A DNA stretch of 64,000 bases from Prostheceraeus crozeri (taxonomy: Eukaryota; Platyhelminthes; Polycladida; Euryleptidae), in NCBI GenBank assembly GCA_907163375.1, contig CAJQUW010010463.1:1-64000 (forward strand), read 5' to 3'. Below, in pieces: positions 25,120 through 38,417 of this stretch (position 1 is the first letter of the stretch; each line of letters begins with the position of its first letter). The translations under genes were made by a program, and so were the position numbers. The notes below the pieces were generated by a model. That model saw only the letters and a program-made list of their open reading frames with translations, did not search any database and had not been told where the DNA came from.

Positions 25120-27790
25120 CATTTTTATGTTCATGACTATTTGTTGTTCTTTCATCGCTCGTTGGATTTCAATTTTGAAGACTTTAGGCATATTTTCTAT
25201 TCGTATAGTATAAAGAAGATCCCACTTTAAATTTCATTTTCATTCCGTGTAGTTAGGACTGAATAGACAAAGATTGGATTTTGAAAATATATAAACTAAT
25301 TAATGTATCAATATGGAAACATGGCTGCGATTATTTGACGATGTGCACTGTATATTATGCAGATTTCGCCGGAATCCCTTGCAGCAATCAAATGTAGCCA
25401 TACTATCATAGCTTCCGATTGCTAAGTAATGAAATCTTCCGCCGCTCTGCTCCGATCACTAAAAAAAATTCAAAATTGAACAGTAGGTATTCATTAAAAG
25501 AAAAGTACTGCTATAAATTCATTAATTAATTATTCAAATAATTCAAAGATGATAAGTACTGTTCTTCTATACAAACAATTGACTTTAACTAAACTAATAA
25601 ACTAATTATAAAGAGACTAATATTTAAAGTCATTGATGCAACCCTACGAATATCTTAAGAAAATGGCAACTAATAAGTCAATAGAAACATTATCACCCTT
25701 AATTCCACGACCGCACTCGTCTGACCTAAGATCGAGCCTAAGACAGCGGTGGAGACGAGCTCGCACCCTCTTCACTAGACGATCCGTAGCCTGGGAATAA
25801 AATCTTGGGATTTCGGAATTTGCAATGCCTGGGATCCGGAGATCCCGGGATTACATTCCCTACATGTTAGTAAGGATTTCAACATGGAGATATTTAAATA
25901 TTAAATAGAGAGATGTAATATATATATATATCTTTTTATAATGTAATGTAGGCTTGCTGATAATATAATAAAAATCACTCGTAATATTTCCCCATGCCCA
26001 GATGAAAATTAGAAGTACCACTCGTAATTTTTGCTACTTTCAGTTTCAAATATCCATGAGTATTTAAGACACACTAACAGACTACTGAATTTTGTCTAAT
26101 AATGGTAGTATAATGACCTAAAGTGGTTAATGAATAATGCTGTAATAATGCGCATGACATGATTACTGCTGAAATATAAAACAAGTCCTCAATCGAAATC
26201 TTGGAACAGTCTTGAGCACGTAATTCATCGAATGTTAGGAGTCATGTGCAAGTCGGATTCCGAAATGAAGTAGGTTCAACAATTGGATTGATGCAAGTCC
26301 ATGACGTGGTCATTTTCCTCAGAATGAAATAACAGCAATGCTTTTTTAGAATCTGGTAAGCTGCGATAATCAATCAGTATGCTTCGCCTTGCTTTTCGAA
26401 GTAGCTTGTTCGCATTGCAAAGCACCAATATCTGACATACAGCATAAGCCTATCACCGGTACGTCATGCTATCAGCAATGAATTCAGGCAAGTTCAAAAC
26501 ATTTCAGGTAAATACATATCTGTAGGCCAAGATAATAATCACATTTATCATTGATAAAATTGATATATGGGAAATAGTAGCGCTTACTAAGAAATATTGA
26601 GAAAGATAAATTCCTATGAGAATTCTAAAAGCGCGGTGATGAATATACAATTCATCCGGATTTCCTCAGTAACGCGCACCTGTCATTTATTTTGTCGACT
26701 ACAATACGGAGCGTCACACTATCAACAATGAACTCGTTCAGATCGTAGGCAACTCAAGCCGGTAGAATGTCTCATCGATTTTTTTCTGACGATCAATTTT
26801 CTGCAAGAGCGCATACAAAAAATTATAGTTGATAAAGAAATGCGAAGGCTTGTGCCAACTTGGATTGGGCAATTTCATGTACCGATGCTGCCTCAGAAAT
26901 AACGATCTTTTGATCTAGTTCTATTAGACATCGCATTTAAACCTTTGCATTAATTTGTTGGTAGTCGCGTTTGTTCTATCAATAATGAAACTGAATACTG
27001 CAATCATAAAAGGTAAAAAAGAAAAAATGCCGAATTTTATTGTGGGTAAAGTCAATGTAATACTGGAATGTTTGCGAGTCATTCAGAGAGTAGCTTGAAT
27101 GATATATTAGAACTTTCTGAAAAATGCAGTAAAAAACGACGGCTAATCATCTCATGCCATTCAAGAAGCACACTTGGTGAACAAATACCATTGATCGTCA
27201 TTTTTTTGGGTTACAATTTTATGCGCACGTCTGTTCATTGACACGAATAGTTGAGAAGCTTGTTTTTTTTACCTTCTGTCAAATCATGAAAAATTACCTC
27301 CCGTTCGACGCCGTCAAGTTCTATAAAGAATCAGCGGTATTCATTATGAAACTGCTGGTGGACAATCGGTACACCGGTGCGCTGCTGGAAAGCAGTGGTG
27401 TACATATTCATGAGGGCATCCGATAATTCTCAAAATGCTATCTGTTGATTATGATGATGAAATGTAGTGAGTATGAACTATGACTCACAATTTATTACGG
27501 ACAAGAAATATATCTGAATTTATTTTCCTTTCATTGAACTGGAGGATCTAACAGAATGCAATGACTACTGACCGGCATAGTAATGAATGTCACACAGATC
27601 AGTACCATATGACCTTCACTATTTTGCTGCCTGAGGTCAGTCATTCACGGCTATTTCGTACTTGATTTAATTTTTCATTGTGCAGTTATGATTTCGTTGA
27701 GGTCTTTTGATTGAGGGCCTAACATAAAGCACCGATTACCCGCCCATTGTTAGATTCTATAGCGTCAAACTTCGTGATACGCGCACGATT
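25120..27790. other. 3' flank of the 24.65-kb exon and intergenic DNA
   Basis: A G+C-richer patch at 25785-25860 (cctggga, ggatccggagatcccggga) looks like a transposon terminus but its partner was not found. A short TATATA run lies at 25918-25932. Nothing else is evident before the Ly6 gene. Confidence 0.4.
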
Positions 27791-27794
27791 TCAA

Positions 27795-27933
27795 TGACGT
27801 ATGAGGGTTGATTGTGAAAGCGCACACACCACACACATGTTTGGAAGGACTACAGCCGCGCGCAGTGTAATCATCGTTGCAACACCGTTTTCACAATTTC
27901 ACGGTAACCTCCACAATAGCACGTCACGTCGCC
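27795..27933 (+). promoter_or_regulatory. possible proximal promoter / 5'UTR of the Ly6 gene
   Basis: This stretch directly upstream of the start codon is visibly richer in G+C than its surroundings and holds two TGACGT cores, at 27795-27800 and, inverted, at 27921-27926; these are CRE-like half sites. No TATA box is evident. Promoter function is an inference from position. Confidence 0.2.
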
Positions 27934-27985
27934 ATGAATCGAGTTGTCTACTGTCTTGCTCTACTTTTCTGCGTTATTGCTACAA
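27934..27985 (+). CDS. Ly6 gene exon 1: signal peptide
   Basis: The exon opens with an ATG in a good context (gccATGa) and encodes MNRVVYCLALLFCVIAT plus the first base of the next codon. It ends at a strong donor, GTGAGT at 27986. With exon 2 it completes a textbook signal peptide: a short basic n-region (Asn-Arg), a hydrophobic core, and a small-residue cleavage site after Thr-Gln-Ala at residue 20. The intron is phase 1, as expected for the Ly6 family. The reading frame joins exactly to exon 2 almost 13.7 kb downstream, which is the main reason to pair the two. Length and position fit the usual first coding exon of a small secreted or GPI-anchored protein. The transcription start was not located. 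Confidence 0.8.
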
Positions 27986-28499
27986 GTGAGTAAAAAGTTT
28001 AGTAATTCTTTCTATAACGGAAAGGGGAATTTTCGGACTTCGTGACTGCAGTCCGCATACATCCGCTTGTATACAAATGGAGAATTTATGAAAATTCATC
28101 CATATCATACTCATGCATATGCCTACATAATTTCACAGGATGACTATATCTATGGATTCCAAATGTAGCCTAGTCAAGTAGATGAGTTGTTATGCAACAA
28201 GAGGATTTTCACCAAATACATAGTCTTAGATGTGAATCTTGATTAAGTAATTGATTGGAATGAGAAGGCATATCTCAGAGAGTGCGAGTGATATAGATAG
28301 CTTCTTATTCGTTATGTATGCCAGAAGATGGTTGAATGAGGATAAAATTGATAAAATGATGTTGTTTGCAGATATTTGGAGACTTGCCAAAACTGTTAGC
28401 TTCATAGGCAAATTCACACGAACATTACAGGTAATGACCTAAACACATTGCATGTCAAAAATTATGGCTATAGACATAGACCTTTCCATTTAATTCTAG

Positions 28500-28740
28500 A
28501 AAGCGTAGAAAATTTCATTTTTATGAAAAGCTTCAATGTGCGTCTCATTGGATTAGCATGCGTTTTCTTTACTTGTGTCTGACAAGCAGAGGAACCATGT
28601 AGAACTCGGCAGACGCTCAGATTCGTAGTAACCACATGGTGCACAAACTGCACACTGTACATCATTCCGTGAAAGTCTCATTTACGGCCTCGTTCCCTGC
28701 AGAAACTCATTCTGGCTGCCGACCTAATAGACGCAAAATA
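28500..28740 (+). repeat. dispersed repeat family R1, copy in Ly6 intron 1
   Basis: It shares tagaactcggcagacg and, further on, ctcgttccctgc with aaactca and ctggctgcc with the copy at 52090-52300. It is noncoding. A weaker third match lies at 11235-11280. Confidence 0.65.
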
Positions 28741-31639
28741 TACTGTATGATTACAATGTATAATCAGATACTTGACATGACTACAACTCAGATGAGATAC
28801 AAAAATGAGGCATCATGATAAGTACAAGATATCTGTTGAAGCATGAATGGCTACCTCTGATAAATGGCAATATCTATAAAAAATCGCATTGGTTAGATAA
28901 CTTCCTATTTTTCAATACTCTCATATTGTCAACATGGTGCCTACATCTTAGTGTTCGGCATGTCAAACCAACAAAGCAGTTGTGTAGTCTCCAAATTATG
29001 CTAATTCATTTATTTTGCTTCGCTCATTGCAGATTATCCGCCTCTTTTGCTCCAATATCCAACATTTTGATAATCGATCAACACATTTTGTTGATGTTTC
29101 ATAACCGTTGACAAAACACTGAAAATCAACTGTTTGGCAGACAGCAGATCACGCTCTGTATCATCACGAGGCGCCGGCAATGATTCTTATGTCAATATCT
29201 CCTTACGTTTCTATAACGCGGGCAGGGCTGTGTCGTGACATCTTGATCCGCATCCAACTCTGGTAGGGAGCACCCTAATGCATTGCTTAACCTTGATCAG
29301 CTCATTTCTAGAAAAAGTTCTAAATTGCAGAGCCTGATCCTTACCAATTTCAGCTCCAAAAGTATACTCCATGGCGTATTAATGCCTGGGCCTGAGTCTG
29401 AGGACGACGCAGTAGTTGCACAGTCATACATTGTTGGTCAAAGCTTTCTGTTAGAATGCCATCTCACTCACTTGCTACCCTGATGTACAGGTTCATACTG
29501 TAGTGTTTGTGTTCAGACCACCAAACTCTTTGAAGTGTAAACTTTCCACTCGGCAGATTTCAAGTCAAAGAACGTTGTATTGTATATGCTTGTCTAATTA
29601 TTTACACAGGAACATAAACATTCTGAGATCGTCAATGGGTTTGACTTACATCCAAGATGTCTGAAAATTTCTAATTTGGATATGTCCGATCGACGGACAG
29701 GTGTCACTACAACTTCATGCATGATTTTTGGCTGTGATTAGAGATGCCAATATACCCGATATACCACGATCATTGCTTGCTTAGACTGCATTTCAAGCAG
29801 AACAGCATTGCAAACCAAATTCTGCTCAACCACTATAGAACGCATTATTTACTAAGTTAGAGGTATTCAAATTGCGATGAACCATGGTAATGAAATTAGC
29901 CTATTCTTTGATTGACCAAAGTCAATCCCATACACTTCAACTGAAAGCTAACGGGGGCCTGTAGTATCTAATGAGGATTTCGCACTTAATGATGAAATTT
30001 CGATGCTTTAAATGTCCTGAAACAGTTTTCGACCATGTATTTAGAAATCTTCAACAGAAAGTTTTCAGAATAGAAGTTCCATAATTGTGTCAAGTTGAAA
30101 AAGAAATAAAGCCTTCTTAATTTCCATCAAAAAATTTTGATCATTTTATTCACTTTATTCAGCTGCGCTTTAGCGAATAATTACTTTATTTCTTTTCAGT
30201 GACAGTCAGAGGCTATTTGATATTTCGGATGGCCAAGTGTATATAAAATCACATTGCAAATGTCGTGAGCTATATGGTAAATACTGTCATTGCGCAAGCT
30301 TGGCATTGAAATATCGGCATTTCTAAAGCTGTTAGTATTCACATCCTTACAATGTACATTTCATCTTCATCTTGAAGTAATTATTGCTTTCACCCAATAG
30401 CTACCTTGATTTATAGGTTAATGATACATAACTGTGAAGAATATTAATAATGCCCATAAAAATCAATACCTCGCATATGCAATTTAAATCGAAATCTGGC
30501 AATAATGGTTGCTAATCGCATCGACAAATAAAGAATTTAAATGCAAAGCGTGACAAGTGCCAAGAATTTAAGAACCTCAGATGGATAGAAATGGACAAAA
30601 TGGATAGAATAGAGGTAGACTGATACTCTAGGTAAGTCGGAAGCATTTTAGCGCGATTTGTTTTTAGCTTATAAGCGCGATTTTGCGGTGCCACTTATAC
30701 AACATTGCTTTTGAATTTCTTTGAATTTGAATACCTTTTGTGTTGGAAGGTTTGAGTGCTGATTATAATCAAATTCGAATTTGAAATCAATCAGTTGCCA
30801 ATACTCGTGATTGTGAATCAGTATTCAATTATCATATCAGCTATCAAGCAAAGAATCGCTCAAAATTCTATCACGACCGCCTTGCTGGTACATTGGCCGC
30901 CAAAACCCCGGCTACAGATAATGTGTGATGGTCTGGAGCTGTGAATATCAATTTCGAGCACAGATTGAGCCATTTATGTGAAACTTCTACTTTTTGAAAA
31001 TATATTTTGTTAACATGAATCAGTATGCGAACCATTACTCATGCAAATACATGGGCCCACATTACTATAATGCCGCAATGCTGAACAGTGAACAATTTTG
31101 CTTACTTATGACTGCGAACAGATTTTTCACAAGTTGCATTAAGAATAAGTTGCTGTAAAGATCCTATTGTGCATTAAGAAAAATGCTTTGGCAATCGTTG
31201 TTAGTGACTGAAAGGCCTCGCCTCAACAAGTACTCGACTGCTTCTATCGAGAAATCTTTGGCCTGCCCTAATCTTGTAAAGTAGCAGTTACATTTTTGTC
31301 CTTGACTTTTGTTCCAGCAGTGACAGCAGGTATAAATTGCAAGGTTCATATTGTACCCACTATTTTTACCTCTTCTAACCAGTCATAAAGCTTTCGTTGT
31401 GTCAATGTATGAACTAATTTTCAGCAGATGAGTAAGCTCTTAGTTATATTCTCATTCTCATGGCCATTTCAGCCATGTTTTGAGATAAGAGACTACACGA
31501 TGTGCTAATTGAGAATTTTTATGTGCATCTATCAGATTACTTATGGGATCCGCATTAACTTCCGATGGCAAATAGATACATAGAGTGATTCATAACTATC
31601 ATTCAATCTCTGTTGAAAACTAAGCTGATGAACATATAA

Positions 31640-32275
31640 ACAAAACGCTCACTAACTTTATCCAACACCAATATTGAAGAAGCTTCCAATACCAAAATTC
31701 TTGGGGTTGTCATTGACAATAAAGTGCATTGGAGTGATCATGTTGACTATGTTTTGGCAAAAGTTCGAAAACGAATATATATACTTCATACAGTTTGAAG
31801 CAGGTGAATGCCCCTGAAAATGTCCTTTGGATGGTATAGGCTACTGCTCGATGTTCAGGTCTGTAATGAGCTATTCATACCCAGCATGGTGTAATATCAG
31901 CAAATCCCGCTACAAATTATTGTTAAACTACGAACATCGTATTTGTGAATTGTTTGGTGCTACCTGTAAGGTTAATTTTTTGACTTTTGTCTATCGGTGT
32001 GTCAACGTCTTGCAGAGAAAGCTCGTGATTCTGCTCATCCTCTCCATTCTATGTATGACTTTGCTTCCACAAGGTCTTCTGCAAGACATGACTATTCTCA
32101 TAGAAAGCTGAAAACCAAGCGTTTTAAGGACTCATCTATTAAGTTTGCTTGACGTTTATTGGAATTTTGTTTTAATACTGTCCGTTTATTATTCTATTGT
32201 CTTGATCGTATTACCATTTCCAACTGATCATTCGAGGTGCAAATAAAGCAATGATTATTGTTATCATTATTATTG
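31640..32275 (+). pseudogene. LINE (CR1/jockey-like) reverse transcriptase 3' end with 3' tail
   Basis: A frame near 31690 reads Thr-Lys-Ile-Leu-Gly-Val-Val-Ile-Asp-Asn-Lys-Val-His-Trp-Ser-Asp-His-Val, the usual block after the catalytic core of CR1/jockey-type reverse transcriptases. Following frameshifts it continues as Ser-Val-Met-Ser-Tyr-Ser-Tyr-Pro-Ala-Trp-Cys-Asn, then Tyr-Glu-His-Arg-Ile-Cys-Glu-Leu-Phe-Gly-Ala. The end carries Lys-Arg-Phe-Lys-Asp-Ser and a stop, a short 3' UTR, aaataaagc, and an imperfect ATT/ATTGTT microsatellite. That is the expected 3' tail of such an element. The 5' part is missing. Confidence 0.82.
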
Positions 32276-32753
32276 TAAAAAATGGATCACTTTCCTTTTT
32301 GGCTTAATTTGATGTATTTTGTTACTTAGATTGTGCAAACAGCATCAGTGGGAAGGTGTTTTTATCATGATTTTGTTGATGCGCTCAATAAACTACGCAA
32401 ATGAATACTTGAATAGATTGTCTTGAATATTGATGAATGAAGAATCCCAGCCATTTCTGTCAAAGGCAGACCCGGATCAGCATTTACAAGCCGCGTGATT
32501 AGCCGATCTCTACGTTTAGGTTGTCTTTCTTGTACGACCAGAACCGTCAATTAAAACAGAGCTGGAATTCATAGTTAGTTTAATGACACCACAGATGTAA
32601 ATTTGTATGCGTTAGCCTATCTAGTTTTTGTTGGCAGCTCTTAAAAAAGTTCTTATTTAACTAAAGCAACCACTTATCATGAGTATTGATTCTTTCTCGT
32701 TCATAGCAGTTGCAACTCAGCTGATCAGGACATTCCGTTAATTGGCAATAGTT

Positions 32754-32799
32754 GGGATGTCTATGAATGCTATGATATAATATTATTCATAGACATCCC
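32754..32799. repeat. perfect 15-bp inverted repeat
   Basis: GGGATGTCTATGAAT and its exact complement ATTCATAGACATCCC are separated by about 16 bp. The structure lies just left of the partial MITE at 32807 and could extrude as a hairpin. Confidence 0.8.
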
Positions 32800-32806
32800 T
32801 GGCAAT

Positions 32807-32905
32807 CATAGAAATTAACAATACCATATAAAGTCCTTGAATGGAAATTGCATGAAAATTATGGCACACGCCGGGGGAACTTAGTTGGGGCAAAAAGCAA
32901 ATTGT
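32807..32905 (-). mobile_element. partial MITE, copy 3
   Basis: It starts catagaaatt, continues through gaatggaaatt and the segment ccgggggaacttagttgggg, matching the reverse complement of the right half of the 5832-6087 element. The far end and a target duplication were not found, so the copy is truncated or diverged. Confidence 0.65.
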
Positions 32906-35122
32906 GCGAACTGGTTTTCTTGTTTTGTGGTTGGCATTTATATTTATCAAGTCAATTTGTGATCTGGATTTTTACCCCTAGTCCAAAGATCATGTACAGA
33001 AAAGCAATAATGAATTTACAAAATGCTGCAGCGACAGGATGACAAAGAAGGAAATCCTGTAAAATGTTCTGTACGTTCATCATTTTGAAATATCGTTCCT
33101 ATAATCAATCAAGAGTATCATCAGACACATACGCAAGTTGTAATGTCGATTTACAGAGCATGCATTGCTCCAGCTTGAAATCGGAGGCCAAGAAGTCTCA
33201 GAGTATTCATTTTACTTAAAAGGGTTCCCCTGTTCAATATATTTGAACAGTTATCAATACTTTTGCATGCTTTCGAATATGAGCTTCCAAAATATCATCA
33301 CACTATATCATATAAGTCATTTAGTGATAAATTGAAAAGTTCCAGCGACATTTCATTTATCTGAGAAATGACTGTCGGTAAAGAAGCTTTCAATGTGTTT
33401 ATTCCAGAAAGCGCTAGGTTTCTTAACCACTCGAAGGAGAAATTATCCCATAAATAGAATTTTTATCTTTGAATTCTTGAGTCTTACAACCAGTATACCG
33501 ACCACATTCGATTATGACTCTGAACCAATTTTTGATTCGCATTCCAGTATTGAAAAATTCGAAAATAGTTGTCAATGACTGCTACAAATAGACACAGCAC
33601 ATTAATCCATGGAATAGTAGGCTATTTCACATGAAACAATACTGCCATCTCACTTAAAGTTCTTCATGAAAATCCTGCAATTTGCTTTCAACAACTTCCA
33701 CAACCAACTTGGCAAATAGTTTGACTATGATGCAATATTTTAGATCGAAGCAGATCTAGAAACCATAGATTTTTCCATGTGCTATCATTGCATATACGCA
33801 AGATATCAAACTTTCAATCTAGTATACTATTATCCAATTCTATGCTGACAATAGAGTGCGTCAGGATCCCTTCTGCGGAGAAGTCTAAGTTATGATGTCA
33901 GCTATCCAATCAATTAATGACAAAGTTCACAGTGATGAAGTGATGACCATTAACAATTTCGACAACAAAATTATTGATAAACAGCAAACAGCGATTACTA
34001 CTGGGATGGCTGAATCCCGCTATATTGCGACGAACATGCCAAAACTAAACAGACGACATGAGCTGAACAGAGTGAGTTGCTTTCACTGACAAATTTGTAT
34101 CATATAGACCCACTTACGCAGCAACAGTTTGTAACCCTTGACACTCGTCGGGTGAATCTATTTTACGATATACATAGATGTCACAAAATTGGAAGAGATT
34201 TTTCTTTTGGATTCATCATAAATAACATGAACGCCTTTGCTTGAAAACAGTCGGAATCTATCCATAAAATATCATTTACCTCCTCAAGAGAGTAGTACAA
34301 GCATTGATATCTACTCGCACTTCACATTCGTGGATTCTCACCGTCCACAGCTACTCAAATCAGTGTTTGATGACACCTTCAAAACCTCTTAACGTTCTCA
34401 AAATGTGTAATTTCGATTTTAGATGTTGCCTAAAAATTACCAGTATTAATTTATGAATGCAGAAAGATTCGCAATTTAATAAATACAAAATAGTTGAGTG
34501 ATATTATTCATAATCCATCTTGCTTGCTCGTTTGACGAAATTCAAGACATTGCTTGTATAAAATTCTAAGCAGACAGAAAGAAATTTCATACTTCTAACC
34601 GACTTTCAGTTCTCTGTGAACTACATCAATCCAAGGTTTCCAGGTCAGTATAGTCGATACGATAGCAAGCTTTGCGTCGCAATATTCATTTCTTTAATAC
34701 TCGTAGTTACAACAGCATTATATTGTAAAATTTAGAATCTGACAACAAGAAAGGAACAAGTAATTTGCGACTGCTTTATATTCCAGCCTGCCGTATATAG
34801 GCCGAATCTCGATTATTTTATGAAATTCTCACTGCGAATAGGTGGCTGACATTGCATAAATATATTCCATGGTGATGGATTACTGTGTGAGCTCAAATCT
34901 TTGTGAGTATTCGTACAAATTTTGAGATGATCACGAGCTTTCTTTGCTCTTTCAGTAGGTTTCATTACCTATAATCGTTTAAAAATCATTGTAGAAGTTT
35001 CAATCAATTATGTGCAATTTTTAAATGTGAACATTCAAATTATCGGTCCAGTAAATACAGTTTCACAAATAAGCATGTATTTCTTTAATATGGATCAATT
35101 AATCATGAACTGACAATTGATT

Positions 35123-36072
35123 TTAACCCTTGTACTACGAAAGCTGACATTGTTTTGCCACCCATATATTCATTATTTCCACATTCTGTTCAGACTTGAC
35201 CTGCATGCTTGAAGCTTTTTATGTTTAAGTCTTTTCCTATCTTATTGATTTGACAAAGTTTTGTCCACTCTGGCTTTGTATTTACCTCTGGACAAAGGAG
35301 ATGGCAACTTTTTGTCATCTTTCGTTAATAATAATGGGTATTTTTTCCAATCTCTAATTTTACACATGCTGCCACATTATTACCCTTAGTAAGCATGAGC
35401 TGTTTATTGTACTTAAACACACACCCACACACATACGCACACGCGCGTGCACAAGCGCACCCCCCGTGTGTACATCCGTGCACACGCATGTCTATCGACT
35501 TTTATGTACATTCATTACGATCATCGGCCGACAGCATCAATGACTCTAGCTTATGGAAGTAACTTCATACATCGTACTACTGAATGAAGACATTGGATAA
35601 TTTTCACATATTGAAAGGAGTTACCATAGATAGTTCAACCACTGATGATAGATATTTCAGGATTCAAATTTCACTCAAGCCTGCCGTAATTTTATATCTT
35701 ATTTTTCTTTGAACGATATAATGAAAGCAGTTAGTATGAGAGATCGTTTGCTCAGCACAAAGCAGTTTTCGACATTGTGCGGTCAGTCATAGAGAGCGAC
35801 ATACCCTTCTACAATATTCGATGTCATGTGTTTGAGACACTAGATTTGGTGAAGATGTGTTCACAAGTTCACAGCAATGCACTCGCAGACTGACTTTGTT
35901 TCAATGTTCGTTCAATATTGTTTTATGTTTGATACAAATTTCATACTAATTTTATGCTTTAAATACATAAAATTATGAACTAAACCCTTTTACCCATTTG
36001 ATGACGGGTGGCAAAAATGACATCATTCGTAAGCAATTAGGTGCAAATACCCTTTCGGAGTACAAGGATTAA
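35123..36072. mobile_element. nonautonomous piggyBac-type element flanked by TTAA
   Basis: TTAA at 35123-35126 is followed by CCCTTGTACTACGAAAG. The other end, reverse-complemented from TTAA at 36069-36072, reads TCCTTGTACTCCGAAAG. A second shared block, TTGCCACCC, follows within each end. TTAA target sites with ends of the form CCCT are diagnostic of piggyBac. The 942-bp interior has no transposase frame and includes a CA-rich tract at 35417-35480. Confidence 0.75.
35417..35480 (+). repeat. CA-rich degenerate microsatellite
   Basis: A run of acacac, cacgcgcg and related dinucleotides inside the TTAA-flanked element. Confidence 0.85.
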
Positions 36073-36265
36073 TTATCCATTGCATATCAAAAGAATGGTC
36101 TGAAATTTGACGAAAAAGCTGCCAGATGTAAAATTTTATTCGTGCATCTATCTCTACAGTAAAACGTCCTTCTCAGGTGGGATTTTGCGGAAAAGATTAA
36201 AATTCGAATTTCTGTGACACTATGACATGAAGATAATTGTTTTGTAGATGTCATGTATAAGATTT

Positions 36266-36588
36266 CAAAATGGTCTTGAAACAAAGTCTTGATAAAATTC
36301 TTCATGGGAAATTCACAAAATAAGGTCTCAATAGCAGAAATGACTTCAGCAACATCTAAAACCTACGTATCTGTTAAATTTTAGTCGAAAGCTTAATAGC
36401 TTGATAATTTGAAAGCGGTGCTGTAATTAGGACTACTTCCATGAGCCGTGAGAGACTATCGACTTTCTGGCTAAAATTTAACATATACCTATGTTCTAGA
36501 TGTTGCTGAAGTCATTTCTGTTATTGAAACTTTGTCTTGTGGCTTTCCCATGGACAGTATTATCAGGACCATTGTGGAGACCATTTTA
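36266..36588. mobile_element. foldback element with arms over 120 bp
   Basis: The inner arms 36303-36391 and 36473-36553 are close inverted copies, sharing for example cagaaatgacttcagcaaca in opposite orientation. A weaker outer match extends to aaaatggtct at 36267 and its complement at 36579-36588. The loop is about 80 bp. It is noncoding. Target duplications were not resolved. Confidence 0.8.
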
Positions 36589-38219
36589 CACCAATACTAG
36601 ACTTATAAAATTACGAAATCAGTCACTTATTATATATATATTTATAATAAAAAATTAATAATATTTATATATTAATTATTAATTGATATTGAGTACACAC
36701 TCTTCACTGCTATCTATATGTAGTTATTGTTGATATTCTATCATAGATTCTCGGAGTCATAAATTGATGTTATCTTGATGTGTGTCTAAAACACTGACAT
36801 ATTCGACGACGATTGGGACCTGCAATTTATCTGACTGCGTCATCCAATCGAAACCAGGCGAAGTTGTACATATTGTTCTTCTGAGAGAAGTAACCACTAA
36901 TTTGATTTGAAAAAACTTTTCCAATTCTCTTAAATGATCTTGTGAAACGTCGAACAATTCGTCTTTCGAGTTTAGAGCATCCGTTTTAATTTTATCTGAC
37001 ATTGATAGTATCTTTACAATTCTCATATGTTTGTTGAACAAGAATGGATGAGAATTTGTAAAGAAAATATCAATGTCAGAAATTTAGATAAAGATAACAT
37101 CAATCTCAGACGGAGCGTGCTCAATTTCATTCACTAATTTTATGATCTCATGCATGACATCCACAGCTTGCTATCTTCATCTCATAATACTACAGACATT
37201 CTAATTTTTGTGTATGTCATCTAATTGAACGTTTCTGCAAACTTTCTCGCTTGAGGAGGTCGTTTTACCATGAGAATTTACGCATCAATAAAATTTGACA
37301 TCTTATAGCAGCTTGACTTGAACTTTTTATAGTAAACTTATGAACCTATGTTATTTCATCGTTAGTATGTGATTCTCAGCATGTGTATACCTTTGAAGAA
37401 CACAGGCCTTTCATAGAAAGAACTAACAATAATTCGATAGACGAAATATATGAATGCAGAAGATAAAGCAAATTTCTTGATTTTTTCAAATTGAAAATAC
37501 AATATGTTGTTTATGAAATCCATGATTCCACAAAATACGAAACTGCGTCAGTCATTCTAATGTTATACAGTGACAATCGCAAGTGACATTAATACAAAAT
37601 CTGAGATGATATTGAAATAGTATCATGTATCAATCGGAAATCATTTTTTCATTTTGAAATTAAAAAAGTTAACTCAAATAAATCTGATTGAAAGTGAGAA
37701 TAAAAAGAAATAGTCCACCGGCTTACAAACTTGCATCACGTTGTATGGTTGGAATATTTTTAAAGTTTTTAGAGTATGATTTCATTACTCAATGGGACAT
37801 TCGAAATTTTCCATTATGTCACAGTGCAGGATCGCAAGATTTTTAATATTTTTGAATAAAACAGAATTCCGAGATCTATAGTATGTGGGATGGTTAATCC
37901 ATTTCATATTTTTCAAAATTTCAAACCATTTAAAGACTAAGATGGGTTTCTTTCGGCTATTTACAGCAATTATTTGATTGAAGACAAAACTCACATAAAT
38001 GTTCGCGACTATACAGTATGTATGTGTGCATTAATTAATGTTGCTTGATCTCAGAATTGTCAAGGGTCACATCTTCTAAAAGACAGTGATCAAACTTTTC
38101 GCCACCAGACCTGGATGTTGGTAGCCCTGCTTCTAGTGATAAGACTGGCGAAGGAAAATAGATAATTTGGTACAGGTAATTCTTCATCAGTTGGCCAGCG
38201 AGCGATTTACAGCGGTGAT

Positions 38220-38417
38220 GGATATGAAAAGTTTAAAATCAAAACTTCAGATGCTTTCATATGGCCACGCCTGTTCTCTGGGTATATACAACAAGTGAAT
38301 GATGTCCAACGCTAAAAGATAAATATAGCTCTGTGCATTGGTTCAATGTTGTACATACCCAAAGAACAAGCGTGACCATTTGAAAGCATCTGAAGTTTTG
38401 ATTTCAAATTTCATATT
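38220..38417. mobile_element. foldback element with arms of about 75 bp
   Basis: The arms at 38220-38296 and 38347-38417 are inverted copies sharing atcaaaacttcagatgcttt. The loop is about 50 bp. It is unrelated in sequence to the foldbacks at 18.9 and 36.3 kb. Confidence 0.8.
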
